64,000 nt of DNA from assembly GCA_963784425.1 (NCBI GenBank), contig CAWARM010000011.1, forward strand, positions 62,001 through 126,000, read 5' to 3'. The DNA comes from SHZL01 sp963784425 (GTDB taxonomy: Bacteria > Pseudomonadota > Gammaproteobacteria > Xanthomonadales > SZUA-36). Positions 8,960 through 19,867 of the stretch are shown piece after piece (within the stretch, counting starts at the first letter, position 1; each line of letters opens with the position of its first letter). Below the pieces are notes generated by a model that was given only the letters and a program-made list of their open reading frames with translations, did no database searches and was not told where the DNA came from. The translations under genes were made by a program, and so were the position numbers.

Positions 8960-11900
8960 GCACATCGCCCTTCCAGGCCCGCCTCCAGGTGCACGAACCG
9001 CACACGGTGCAGGCGCCGGCGCTGTGGTCGGGATTGCATGGCAGCAGCCGCGCCATTGCTTTGTTTGCTGCAGCACGCAGCAGCACTTCGCTGACACTGG
9101 TAGTGACGCGTTCCAGCCACCAGGCACAGGTGCTGGCCCGGGATCTCGACTTGCTGCGCACGGGACCCACGCAGGTACTGCTGTTTCCGGATCATGAAAC
9201 CCTGCCCTACGACCCTTTTTCGCCCCATCCGGACATCGTATCGGAGCGCCTGTTAACCCTGTCAGCCCTGGCGGGAATGAAAAAGGGCCTGCTGCTGACT
9301 TCGGTTTCCGCACTGGCACAACGGCTGCCACCCGTCAGCTACATATTGCAGCGCAGCTTCGACCTGTATCCCGGACTGACCATGGTCATTGCCGCATTCC
9401 GCGAACGCCTGGCGCATTCCGGCTACGAGGCAGTCGATCAGGTTTATCAGCCGGGCCAGTTTGCCATTCGGGGGTCTGTGGTTGATCTCTTTCCGGCGGG
9501 ACGTTCCCTGCCCATCCGGCTGGACCTGCTCGATGAGGAGATCGAGAGCATTCGCGAATTCGATCCGGATTCGCAACGGTCCAGCGGGAAGATCGACCGG
9601 GTCACCATGTTGCCGGCCCGGGAATACCCTGCTGATATGCCTGCGCTGGAAGAGTTCAGGCGGGCATTTCGCATGCGCTTTGATGTCGACGTGCGCAAAG
9701 TGACTCTGTACCAGGACCTGCGCTGCGGCATGCATCCGCAGGGCCTGGAGCAATACCTGCCGCTGTTCTACAGCGAAACCTCCAGCCTGCTGGACTACAT
9801 CAGCGCGCCCTGCTCCCTGGTGCTGCAGCATGGCGCGCTGGCGGCCGTCAGCGACATGTTCCAGCGCACCACGGAGCGTTGGGAGCAACGCCGCCACGAC
9901 ATCGAACGCCCGGTGCTTGACCCGCAGGAGCTGTTCTTCCCGCCCGCAGAACTTACCGCGATGCTGGACCGGATGCCTGCTACCGTGCTGCAGGAAGGCG
10001 CCGAGAATCCTCCCGCTACCTGCGACTTCCACACCGAATCCGCGCCGGATGTGCATATCCATGAACGCGGCAAGGAAGCAGCGCTTGACCTGAAAGGATT
10101 TATTGACGGTTTTGCCGGCCAGGTGCTGTTTGCCGCCGACACCCCGGGGCGCCGCGAAGTCCTCAGTTCCACGCTGGCGCCTTTTGACATTCGCCCCCGC
10201 ACCTTTGAGAGTTTCGCCGCTTTCCATGCATCGGGCTCCCACATAGGGCTGGTGGTGCTGCCGGTGGAGGAAGGCTTCCTCATCCCGGGCGAACTGGCCT
10301 TGCTTACCGAGGCGCAAATTTTTGGCGGCCGGACCCGGCAGAAAACCCGCCGCGAAGGCGAACAGCGCGATCCCGAGGCGATTATCCGCAGCCTTGCCGA
10401 CCTGTCCGCAGGTGCGCCGGTAGTGCACGAAGACCACGGCGTGGGGCGTTACCTCGGCCTGCAGACCCTGGACATAGACCAAAGGCCGGCGGAATTCCTG
10501 GTATTGCAGTACGCCGATGACGACAAGTTGTACGTACCCGTCTCTTACCTGCACCTGGTCAGCCGATACACCGGCAGTGACCCGGAGCACGCGCCGCTGC
10601 ACCGCTTGGGCAGCAAGCAGTGGGAAAAGGCGCGGCGCAAGGCCGCTGAAAAAATTCGCGATGTTGCAGCCGAACTGCTTGAGCTGTATGCGCGGCGCAA
10701 GTCCCGGGAAGGCTTTGCGTTTCCACTGGATGAAAAGATGTATGCTGAGTTCGCATCCGGATTCCCCTACGAAGAAACTCCGGACCAGCAAAGCGCCATT
10801 GATGCGGTTATTCGCGACCTCGTGTCCGGCCAGCCCATGGACCGGGTCATCTGCGGCGATGTGGGCTTTGGCAAAACCGAAGTGGCATTGCGAGCCGCCT
10901 TCGTGGCAGTGCAGGCCGGCAAACAAGTGGCCTTGCTGGTGCCAACCACCTTGCTGGCGCAGCAACATTTCGCCACCTTCAGTGACCGCCTGGCGGACTG
11001 GCCGGTGCGCGTGGAAGTGCTCTCCCGTTTTCGCAACGCAGCCCAAAACAAGGTGGTGCTGGAACAGGTCAAGTCCGGAGCCATCGATATCGTCATTGGC
11101 ACCCATCGCCTGATCCAGAAAGATGTTTCCTTCGGCCGGCTGGGCCTGGTCATCATCGATGAGGAACACCGCTTCGGCGTTCAGCAAAAGGAGCGCCTGA
11201 AGCAGCTGCGCGCCGAAGTGGATTTCCTGACGCTTACTGCCACCCCGATTCCACGCACCCTGAACATGGCCATGTCCGGCCTGCGTGAGCTGTCCATCAT
11301 CGCCTCTCCTCCGGCACGCCGCATGGCGGTGAAAACCCTGATCTCCGGCTGGGACAAAGGCGTGATCCGCGAAGCGCTGCACCGCGAGTTGCAACGTGGC
11401 GGCCAGGTTTTTTTCGTGCACAACGAAGTGCGCAACATCGAAAAAATTGCCCGCGAAGTGCAGGAATTGGCGCCCGCGGCCCGCCTGGCCATTGCCCACG
11501 GCCAGATGGCGGAAAAGGAACTGGAAACGGTGATGCTGGATTTTTACCGCCAGCGCTATAACGTACTGGTATGCACCACGATCATTGAAAGCGGTATCGA
11601 TGTCCCCACCGCCAATACCATCGTGATCAACCGCGCGGATCACTTTGGCCTGGCGCAGCTGCACCAGCTCCGTGGCCGCGTGGGACGGTCACACCACCGC
11701 GCTTATGCCTATCTGCTGGTGCCCGACCGCAAGAGCATGACCAACGATGCGCGCCTGCGCCTCGATGCGGTGGCCTCGCTGGAAGAGCTCGGGGCGGGAT
11801 TCACCCTGGCCACGCATGACATGGAAATCCGCGGAGCCGGTGAACTGCTGGGAGCTGAACAAAGCGGGCAGATTCATGAAATTGGTTTCAGCCTGTACAG

Positions 11901-12415
11901 CGATATGCTGGCGCGCGCAGTAGATGCATTGCGTGACGGCAAAGAGCCGGACCTGGACCTGGCAGTGCACAGAGGCATCGATATTGAACTGCACCTTGCG
12001 GCCCTGATTCCCGAAACCTACCTGGCCGACGTTCCGGCCCGGTTGATGCTGTACAAACGCATAGCCAGCGCCGCTGATACCGGTGTGCTGCGGGAATTGC
12101 AGGTGGAGATGATAGACCGGTTCGGCTTGTTACCCGTGGCGGTGAAAAACCTGTTCGCAGTGGCCGAGTTGCGCCTGTTGGCAAACCGCATCGGGATTGC
12201 CCGGCTGGACCTGGGCCCACAGGGCGGCCGCGTGGAATTTGCCGACGGCTACGCGGGCGGACCCGGCCGTCGTGATCCGGATGATACAAAACCAGCCGCA
12301 ACGGTACCGCCTGGACGGGCCGCAGAAATTGCGCATCCTGCACAAGGAAGAAGACGCTGAGTTGCGCATTGCTGCTGCGCGCAAGTTGCTGGACGAGCTT
12401 TTGCCGGATGCCTGA
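8956..12415 (+). CDS. mfd: Transcription-repair coupling factor Mfd (frameshift near 3' end)
   Basis: ATP-driven translocase that removes stalled RNA polymerase and recruits UvrA. The N-terminal UvrB-like region (HETLPYDPFSPHPDIVSERL) and the CarD-like RNAP-interaction domain (VHEDHGVGRYLGL, residues about 490-560) are present. The helicase motor has Walker A GDVGFGKTE at 634-642, DEEH near 735, and the TRG segment (AIAHGQMAEKELE, GIDVPTANTIVI). The main frame ends at 12360 with a non-homologous tail. From about 12262 the conserved C-terminus (IQNQPQRYRLDGPQKLRIL) continues in another frame to TGA 12415. One indel in the GC-rich stretch 12245-12262 explains this. It overlaps dusB by 4 bp. Confidence 0.95.
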
Positions 12416-12504
12416 AGCTGTGCACTGCTTTACACTGTGCACATTGAATGGCTGATGACGACAGTGTCAGTCCATTTTTCATAATATTTTAGATATATTA
12501 TTCA

Positions 12505-13409
12505 ATGAGATATATAACATACTTGATATTATTTAGCATGCTGCTGCTCCGCAGCCAGGCGGCTCATGGGCAGGAGCAACGCTATCGCGTCGAGCTGCTG
12601 GTGTTACGCCACCTGGACGGGTATTCCGCCAAAGAGCCCACAGCCGCGTTGACGGATTTTTCTGCGGCAATGGATTTGTTGGCGCCGCCCGCTGAAAACT
12701 CCCTGTCGGGGCAGGCGGACCTGTCAGGGTCTCAATCCAGTGTTCAAACGGGGGTGCAAACACTTGTTCAACCACCGGATCAGTCAGGCAATCAATCGGG
12801 GGCCCAATCCGAAAATGGGCTTCAGCCGCCAGTTGCTTTCCAGGAAACGCCGGGGGAAGTCATGCAGCAAGCCTGGCGGCGACTACGCAGCGCCAACGGC
12901 CTCAGGCCGGAGTTGTACTTTTCCTGGGAGCAGGCAGCCAGTGCCGGGTCGCCCGAGATACGAATTCACGATAAAGATTTAATCTTTGAGCAAGACCCCT
13001 ACGCCAGCCTGCAGGATGCTGCCGCATTCCAACCCGCGGGCGCCGCCAGGGCACAGGCGGACAGCGGATATGCCGATGCGGAAGCGGCACGTGGAGAACT
13101 CAAGCCTGAAAGCGGGGCCCCCGGGCTTGTCGAGTACTTCCGCCTGGACGGCACGGCCAGGCTCCGGGTGTCCCGCTTCCTGCACCTTGACCTTGATATT
13201 GAATTCCGTGAACCCGCCGATGCGGCGCCACAACAAGAGGCGCTGCAATCTGGTACGCCGATACCCCGCGCCCAATGGCCTACACGGTATACGCCATCCG
13301 GCAGAGCCGCCAGGTGCAGATCCAGGACTTGCACTATTTTGACGGACCGGTAATTGCGGTACTGGCGCTGGTCTCCCGTGTTGAACCCTTAGCAGAGGCA
13401 GTCCAGTGA
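12505..13409 (+). CDS. csiV: CsiV-like secreted peptidoglycan-binding protein (frameshifted)
   Basis: CsiV activates penicillin-binding protein Csd/LpoA-related wall enzymes in Vibrio and is often encoded next to mfd. An N-terminal signal (LILFSMLLLRSQAAHG) is followed by YRVELLVLRHLDG, the usual opening of the family. A low-complexity Gln/Ser-rich insert occupies residues 70-110. RPELYFSWEQ and LDGTARLRVSRFLHLDLDIEF follow. The main frame ends at 13353 with an unrelated tail. The conserved end (AYTVYAIRQSRQVQIQDLHY, then FDGPVIAVLALVSRVEP) is in another frame and stops at 13409, so there is an indel at about 13240-13270. The reconstructed stop overlaps the next start (GTGA at 13406). Family call by pattern and mfd context. 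Confidence 0.7.
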
Positions 13410-16153
13410 ACCGAATGTGGTTAATGTTGGCGATGGTGGCATTGACTATCAGCCACACCGGAGCAGTCCGGTCCGAAGCCAAATCCGGCATCCAGCTGCC
13501 GTTTGAAAAATTTGTTCTTGAGAACGGTCTCCGCGTCATTGTCCACGAAGACCACAAAGCGCCGGTCGTTGCCGTCAGCGTGTGGTATCACGTGGGATCC
13601 AAGGACGAAGAGTCCGGCCGCACGGGTTTTGCGCACCTGTTCGAACACATCATGTTCGAGGGCTCCGAAAACTACAACGACCGCTTCAGCAAACCGCTGG
13701 AGCAGGTGGGCGCAACAGACCAGAATGGAACTACCTGGTTTGACCGCACCAATTACTTTGAAACCGTGCCCACCCCGGCCACGGAACTGGCCTTGTTTCT
13801 GGAGTCGGATCGCATGGGCCATTTGCTGGGAGTATTGACCCAGGAGAAACTGGACCAGGAACGCGGAGTGGTGCAAAACGAAAAACGCCAGGGCGACAAC
13901 GAGCCCTATGGCCTGACGTATTACCGGATACTCGAAGGCCTCTTTCCGGAGGGTCACCCCTATCGGCATGAAACCATAGGTTCGATGGACGATCTCAACG
14001 CCGCATCGCTGCAGGACGTCACGACCTGGTTCAATGAATACTACGGCGCTGCAAATACCGTGCTGGTGCTGGCCGGCGACATTTCCCCGGCGCAAGGCAA
14101 GGCTTTGGCGGAAAAGTATTTTGGCGATATTCCGCCCGGCGCGGCGATGAAGAAAATGAAGTCGTGGGTGCCGGACCGCGAGGCAAACACCTTTGAAGTG
14201 ATGTACGACGACGTACCGCAAACGCGCAGTTACCGGGTATGGGCAGTGCCTGGTCGCACGACCCGCGATCGTGTCCTGCTCGAACTTGCCGCCTACGTTC
14301 TGGGTGATGGCAAGAATTCGCGCCTGTACCAGGCCCTGATCCATCAGACCCAGCACGCCGTCAACGTGTCGGTCCAGGTCGAACCCCTGGAACTGAGCAG
14401 CATGTTTACCATTGACACGCTGCTCAATACCGGGGCTTCAATGGACGACGTGGACGGAATCATCGATTTTGAAATGGCACGGTTCATCGCCAATGGCCCG
14501 GGCGAGGAAGAGCTCAAGCGCGCGCGTGCCAAAATCAATGCCACCCTGATTCGCGGCATGGAGGAAGTGGGAGGATTTTCCGGTAAAGCGGCCATCCTCG
14601 CCGAGGGCGAGTTGTACGACGGGCGTCCTGACTTCATCCTCACGGTGCTGGACTGGATCAATCATGCCACGGTGGAGGATGTAAGAAAGGCTGCAGCCAC
14701 CTGGTTGTCGGACGGGCGCTACCAATTGGACGTCTACCCTGCGCCGGACTTCTCCGCAGCCAAAACTTCGCTGGATCGCAGCCAGGGCCTGCCGCAGGTA
14801 AGCGGGCTGCCTGACATCACGTTTCCAAAGATCGAACGCGCCAGCCTCAAAAATGGCATGCAAGTAGTCCTTGCCGAGCGAAATGCCCTGCCCATAGTCT
14901 CTGTCGCCATCCAGTTTGACGCAGGCTATGCCGCTGATGCTGGCCGTCCACTGGGAACCGCGAGCTTTACCCTTGGGATGCTGGATGAGAGCACGACCAA
15001 TCAGTCGGCCCTGGAAATAGACGCCGCTGCGGAACTGTTGGGAGCGGAGCTCAGCAGCGGGTCCAATCTCGACATGTCTACCGTCTCCCTGTCCGCGCTC
15101 AAAGCCAACCTGGCGCCATCTATTGAACTGTTTGCCGACGTGGTGCGCAATCCCGCTTTTGCCAGTGAAGAAATGGAGCGCATGCGCATCCGGCGCATTG
15201 CCAGCGTGGAACAGGAGAAAAACCAGCCGATTGGCATAGCGCTGCGTACTTTGCCCCCCTTGATCTACGGGCCCGATAACGCCTATGGCATTCCCTTTAC
15301 CGGAAGCGGCACGGAAGAATCCAACCGCGCCATCACCCGCGCCGACCTGGTCAAATTCCAGCAGGACTGGCTGCGCCCGGATAATGCGACCCTGTTCGTT
15401 GTTGGGGATACCCGCATGGCCGACGTATTGCCCATGCTTGAAGCGGCTTTTGGCGACTGGAAGGCGCCGGGTTCGGCAATCCCTGAAAAGAAGGTCGGGC
15501 ACGTCGATCTGCCTCCGGGCGGGCGCCTGTTGCTGGTGGACAAGCCCGGTTCGCCGCAGTCATTGATCCTGGCAGCACACGTGGCGCCACCCAGCAGCGC
15601 ACCCAACACCATCGACATTGAAACCATGAACGACATCATCGGCGGCGCTTACTCCGCCCGGGTTAATCAGAACCTGCGGGTGGACAAACACTGGTCCTAT
15701 GGCGCCTATACCGTGCTGCCGGAAGCTCGCGGGCAGAGACCCTGGCTGGTGTATGCCCCGGTGCAAACCGATCGCACAGCAGATGCGGTGCGCGAGCTGA
15801 TGGCCGAATTTGACTTGTTCCTGTCGAGCAAGCCGGCCCGCGAGGATGAACTGGTCCGCACGGTCCACAGCAATTCGTTCAGCCTGCCCGGGCAATACGA
15901 AACCAATAATGCCGTACTGGGCGCACTGCTTGCTAATGATCGCTTCGATCGCCCGGATGATTACGTTGCCACACTGAAAAGCAAATACGAGAGCGTCACG
16001 CTGGAGGATGTGCAGGGAGCGGCGGCGGAGGTTTTGCACCCGGGGCAATTGACCTGGGTCGTAGTGGGCGACAGCAAGCAGATTCGTGCCAGCCTGGAAG
16101 AACTGGACCTTCCCCCGGTTGAAATGATGGGCACAGACGGGAAGCTGGAGTAG
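13406..16153 (+). CDS. M16 family zinc protease, two-module (pitrilysin-like)
   Basis: Secreted zinc peptidase of 915 aa. After a short N-terminal signal the catalytic module has the inverted zinc motif HLFEH (residues about 76-80), with the downstream Glu region (LDQERGVVQNEKRQ) and LAGDISPAQGKALAEKYFGDI. A second, inactive M16 module starts near residue 475 (FPKIERASLKNGMQVVLAERNALP). Both halves lie in one chain, as in periplasmic PqqL-type enzymes. It starts at GTG 13406, overlapping the reconstructed csiV stop. Substrate unknown. Confidence 0.92.
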   Translation: MNRMWLMLAMVALTISHTGAVRSEAKSGIQLPFEKFVLENGLRVIVHEDHKAPVVAVSVWYHVGSKDEESGRTGFAHLFEHIMFEGSENYNDRFSKPLEQVGATDQNGTTWFDRTNYFETVPTPATELALFLESDRMGHLLGVLTQEKLDQERGVVQNEKRQGDNEPYGLTYYRILEGLFPEGHPYRHETIGSMDDLNAASLQDVTTWFNEYYGAANTVLVLAGDISPAQGKALAEKYFGDIPPGAAMKKMKSWVPDREANTFEVMYDDVPQTRSYRVWAVPGRTTRDRVLLELAAYVLGDGKNSRLYQALIHQTQHAVNVSVQVEPLELSSMFTIDTLLNTGASMDDVDGIIDFEMARFIANGPGEEELKRARAKINATLIRGMEEVGGFSGKAAILAEGELYDGRPDFILTVLDWINHATVEDVRKAAATWLSDGRYQLDVYPAPDFSAAKTSLDRSQGLPQVSGLPDITFPKIERASLKNGMQVVLAERNALPIVSVAIQFDAGYAADAGRPLGTASFTLGMLDESTTNQSALEIDAAAELLGAELSSGSNLDMSTVSLSALKANLAPSIELFADVVRNPAFASEEMERMRIRRIASVEQEKNQPIGIALRTLPPLIYGPDNAYGIPFTGSGTEESNRAITRADLVKFQQDWLRPDNATLFVVGDTRMADVLPMLEAAFGDWKAPGSAIPEKKVGHVDLPPGGRLLLVDKPGSPQSLILAAHVAPPSSAPNTIDIETMNDIIGGAYSARVNQNLRVDKHWSYGAYTVLPEARGQRPWLVYAPVQTDRTADAVRELMAEFDLFLSSKPAREDELVRTVHSNSFSLPGQYETNNAVLGALLANDRFDRPDDYVATLKSKYESVTLEDVQGAAAEVLHPGQLTWVVVGDSKQIRASLEELDLPPVEMMGTDGKLE

Positions 16154-16233
16154 CCTGTTCGCAACAAGGCATTTTCGCAGCAAACAGATTTTTACATCAA
16201 ACAGACTTATCGGTCTTTGGGAGAGACCACGCC

Positions 16234-16617
16234 ATGAACCTGGAAAAAGTTGTATTTGCCTTTTTCATTGTGCTCGCATTGACGATCAATTTTGGTTTTT
16301 TCCTCGGCGGAATGAATGATGTCGGCAGCCTCCAACCGGTCGGGCTCGGCGCTGCCCTGGCGGTCAGCCTGATAGCCACCATCATTAAATTCGGCGACCG
16401 GTCCCAGCTCGGCGCTGTCATGCTGGCCACCAGCCTGGTGGCAGACCTGCAGTTAGTCATCGCAGCGCTGATATGGGGCTATGCAGCCTATGCGACTGAG
16501 CTCGGAGTTACCTCAAAAGTACTCACCACCGTCTTAGCACTTTCGGGCGGCGCCCTGCTGGCCAACCTCATATCCGTGATGCTGTTGGTTGGAGAAACTC
16601 TCAGTATCCGGCGTTAA
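16234..16617 (+). CDS. DUF6394-like small integral membrane protein
   Basis: A 127-aa protein with about four hydrophobic helices: residues 5-25, 37-52, 60-85 and 93-120. A strong GGGAGAG ribosome site precedes ATG. I place it in the DUF6394 type from size, the motif NFGFFLGGMNDVGSLQPVGLG and its position before a channel gene; this is recollection, not a search. It sits 42 bp upstream of the K+ channel/TrkA-N gene, suggesting a joint role in ion transport. Confidence 0.75.
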   Translation: MNLEKVVFAFFIVLALTINFGFFLGGMNDVGSLQPVGLGAALAVSLIATIIKFGDRSQLGAVMLATSLVADLQLVIAALIWGYAAYATELGVTSKVLTTVLALSGGALLANLISVMLLVGETLSIRR

Positions 16618-16659
16618 GCGCAAGTCCGGCTGAGCCGCAGGCTTGCGAGAGTATCAGTC

Positions 16660-18359
16660 ATGAACGACATTGTCTGGCTCACCATGCGGCGTATGCGTAC
16701 GCCCCTGATCACCATCATTCTTGTTTTTTCCCTCTCGGTGCTGGGAATGGTGATGATTCCCGGCCGTGACGCGCAAGGTAATGCAATCAGCGTCGGCTAT
16801 CTCGATGCCGCCTATTTCATCGCGATCCTTGAAACGTCCATCGGATTTGGCGAAATACCTGCGGGCTTTACCGCTGCACAGCGCCTGTATGTCTTGCTAA
16901 TCCTGCTGCCCAACGTGGTGGCCTGGCTCTATTCCATTGGCACGATCCTTAGCCTGTTCATTGATCCCCAGTTCCGCAGTGTGCTGCAGCGTTCCCGCTT
17001 TACCCGCCGGGTGGAGGGTCTGCACGAAGGCTTCTTCATCGTTTGCGGGTTTGGCCATACCGGCAGCATGGTCGTGCATGCCCTGCTGCATCGGGGGTAC
17101 CGGGCAGTAGTGCTCGAACAAAGGCAGGACATCATTTACGGCATGTCATTGAGCGATGAGCTGGCCAATGTTCCCGCGCTGACAGGTGATGTAAGCAATC
17201 GCAGCCTGCTGGAGCGGGCCGGGCTGAATCACGCAAATGCCTGGGCATCATGGCGCTGACCAATGACGATCACATCAACCTGAACATCGCCATCACCTGC
17301 AAGCTGCTCTGCCCCGACTTGCCCGTGATGGCCCGCAGCGAAACACCCCGGGTAACAGCCAACATGACTTCGTTTGGCACGGACTACGTGATTGACCCCC
17401 ATGCCATTTTTGCAGAAGCCCTGTTCCTGGACTTCAGTTCCCCGGTGAAGTACCGCGCACTGGATTGGCTGACCAGCGTACCGGGCAGCGACTTGCGCGG
17501 GTTGTTGCAACCACCCGCCGGTCGCTGGCTGCTGTGCGGGCTGGGCCGGTTCGGCAGTCGCGTTGCAGAACGTCTGGATGAAGCGGCGGTGCCCTACACA
17601 GTGATTGATGTCCATGCGGACAGGGTGCGCGGGCGGCCGGGCGCCGTGCGCGGCAGGGGAACGGAACCACAAACCCTGATCGAAGCTGGCGTGAACGATG
17701 CAGTTGGCATCATCGCTGGCACCGGCGATGACGTTGACAACCTGTCCATTATCATCACCGCCCGGGACCTGAATCCGGGTCTCTACGTGGTGGCGCGGCA
17801 GGAACGCAACGAAAACGACATGCTGTTCGATGCATCCAAAGCCAACGTAGTAGCCCGGCGCAGCATGATCATTGCCCGGCGGGTCCTGTTGGTGGCGACG
17901 ACCCCCTTACTCGAATCGTTTCTGCAGCACATGATCCGGCAGGACGAGAGCTTTGCGCAAAGACTGACTGCCCGGCTGCAATCCATATTGAATGGAAAAG
18001 CGCCGGCAATCTGGACCGTGCAGGTGCAGGGCAGACTGGCAACAGGTTTGGCCGAGGCCAAACACGAAGGTGTAAGCATCCAGCTGACCCACCTGCTCCA
18101 TCATTCCCGGGAAGACGAGCAACAACACCTGCCCTGCATTTGCCTTTTGCTCGAACGCGGCGCATCCAGGACGTTCTTACCCGAACCCGGCCACGAGCTG
18201 CACGCAGGCGACCGCCTGTTATTTGCCGGCCGGGAATCAGCCCAGGATGAAATAGCCTGGTCGCTGGCCGAGCCTGGCACATTGGTCGGTAGTGCAACCG
18301 GCCGGATCATGCCCGCGGGCGCTTTATGGCGCTGGCTGGATCGAAGCAGCGCCAAGTAG
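16660..18359 (+). CDS. Potassium channel-type protein with two TrkA-N domains (frameshifted)
   Basis: Reconstructed protein of about 560 aa. Two transmembrane helices flank a pore loop with the filter-like T59-S-I-G-F-G-E65 (K+ channels typically TVGYGD). Two Rossmann-type NAD-binding domains follow, with CGFGHTGS (about 129-136) and LLCGLGRFGSR. Each binds a nucleotide that gates the pore in related RCK proteins. The first frame ends at 17259 (LNHANAWASWR). The second continues from about 17245 (LGIMALTNDDHINLNIAI) to 18359, so a single indel near 17238 splits the gene. The C-terminal codons (RIMPAGALWRWL) are part of a 35-bp sequence repeated downstream at 19786. Confidence 0.88.
18303..18337 (+). 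repeat. 35-bp direct repeat, copy 1 (inside 3' end of channel gene)
   Basis: Identical over 35 bp to 19786-19820, with weaker identity extending about 7 bp to the left. The core has the palindrome CCCGCGGG. This copy encodes IMPAGALWRW in the channel frame. Together the copies bracket the broken phosphodiesterase gene. Confidence 0.9.
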
Positions 18360-18426
18360 ACGCATCTGCCAACATAGCGTTTGAACTGCCCCCACTCCAC
18401 AGTGTTCGTTAAAGAAAGGACTATTC

Positions 18427-19766
18427 ATGAAACGGAAACTGGTATTGTTGTGCTCTCTGCTGTTTGCCACAACGCTTCTTGCCGAACCACGTGGCGCTCC
18501 GTGGTGATGATCTCGATTGATGGACTCAAACCCGACTACATCCTGGAGGACGGACAAGTACCAGTTGAAGAGTACCGAATCTGAGAAAAATGTTAGCCGA
18601 GGGCAGCTACGCAAAAGCCGTTACGGCGTATTGCCGACAGTGACATATCCGAGCCACACAACGCTGGTTACGGGCGTTGCACCGATCAAGCACGGCATCC
18701 TCTACAACGAACCCTTTGATCCGTTTGGCCTGAACGTGGGGGGCTGGATGTGGTACGCCGAAGACAACAAAGCATTCACGCTGTGGGAAGCGGTCAACCA
18801 GGCGGGCGGCGTGACCTCGAGTGTCGATTGGCCGGTCACTGTGGGTGCACCGGTTCAATACAATATCGTGCAGATATGGCGCGCAACGGCTGAGCACGAT
18901 CACAAATTGCTCAAGGCGCTTTCGACGCCCGGGTTGCTGGCGGAAGCGGAGCAGGCGTTGGGAACCTATCCGGCGGGCTATGACTACACGGTTGTTTCGG
19001 ACAGCCAGCGCGCCGCGTTCAATGCGTGGATCATCGTCCAGAAAAAACCACTTTTTCATACCGGCTATCTCAGCGTGCTCGACGAAGCGCAGCACGAATT
19101 CGGGCCATATACGCCGGAAGCTTTCACCACCATTGAAGCTGTGGACGTAATGATCGGCACCATCTGGCAGGCAGCACTGCGAGATGAACCCACTCACCAC
19201 GCTGTGCGTTGTGTCAGATCACGGCTTTGCGCGCTACGATCAATCGCTGTCTCTCAATGCCGCGTTTCGCGCAGCAGGTTTGCTCGAGGTCGACGCGAAA
19301 GGCATGCTGGAATCCTGGCGCGCGATCTCCTGGGGAGGCGGCGCCGTGATGCTCAAGGATCCGGACGACACGCAGACTCGCAACAAGACGCGCGAGGTGC
19401 TCGATCGGCTCGCGGCGGACCCGGCCAACGGCATTGTGAAAATCATTGGCAACGCGGAGGCGCGAAAAATGGGCGGATTTCCTGAAGCGGCCTTCGTGGT
19501 TTTTGTGAAACCCGGCTTCGAGATCGACAGCGTCCTGGATGGCGCACCCCTGCGGGCGGTAAAACCTGGCGGGACGCATGGGCTGTGGCGTGATCTTCCG
19601 GAGATGGATGCGAGCTTTTTCATTGCCGGTGCGCGACATCCCGAAAGGCCAGGTCTTTGACCGGATTGATATGCGTGATATCGCACCCACGCTGGCGGGT
19701 TTGCTCGGCGTGTCGCTGCCGATGGCGGAAGGCCAGGACTTGTTCAGGTCGGGGCAGAAGGATTGA
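18427..19766 (+). pseudogene. Nucleotide pyrophosphatase/phosphodiesterase (alkaline phosphatase superfamily), multiply frameshifted
   Basis: A secreted phosphodiesterase of the PF01663 type can be pieced together from several frames. There is a signal peptide from ATG 18427 (KRKLVLLCSLLFATTLLA), then VVMISIDGLKPDYIL from 18501. LRKMLAEGSYAKAV follows, then GVLPTVTYPSHTTLVTG with the catalytic Thr. A long intact stretch runs to about 19190, then VVSDHGFARYD (metal site) to 19620, then DIPKGQVFDRIDMRDIAPTL to TGA 19766. At least five frame changes are needed in 1.34 kb, more per kb than any other gene here except the Bcr/CflA gene. Protein similarity between breaks is well kept, so damage is recent or due to consensus errors. 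Bounded by 35-bp direct repeats. Confidence 0.8.
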
Positions 19767-19785
19767 GTTCGCAAAGCTCAACCGG

Positions 19786-19820
19786 CGGATCATGCCCGCG
19801 GGCGCTTTATGGCGCTGGCT
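19786..19820 (+). repeat. 35-bp direct repeat, copy 2 (downstream of phosphodiesterase gene)
   Basis: Second copy of the sequence at 18303-18337, same orientation, 20 bp after the phosphodiesterase stop. Here it is not in a coding frame. It looks like a duplicated piece of the channel gene 3' end. Confidence 0.9.
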
Positions 19821-19867
19821 AAATCGGCGCCGGGTCACCTAGACCCCGGGCTTAACCAGGTGCCGGG

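Noticed and set aside
8045..9331. Long minus-strand ORF (428 codons) over dusB and the mfd start
   Set aside because: Antisense shadow of two well-supported genes.
9262..11664. Long minus-strand ORF (800 codons)
   Set aside because: It is antisense to mfd, whose helicase motifs are clear. The translation has no recognisable domains and is His/Gln-rich, as GC-rich antisense frames are.
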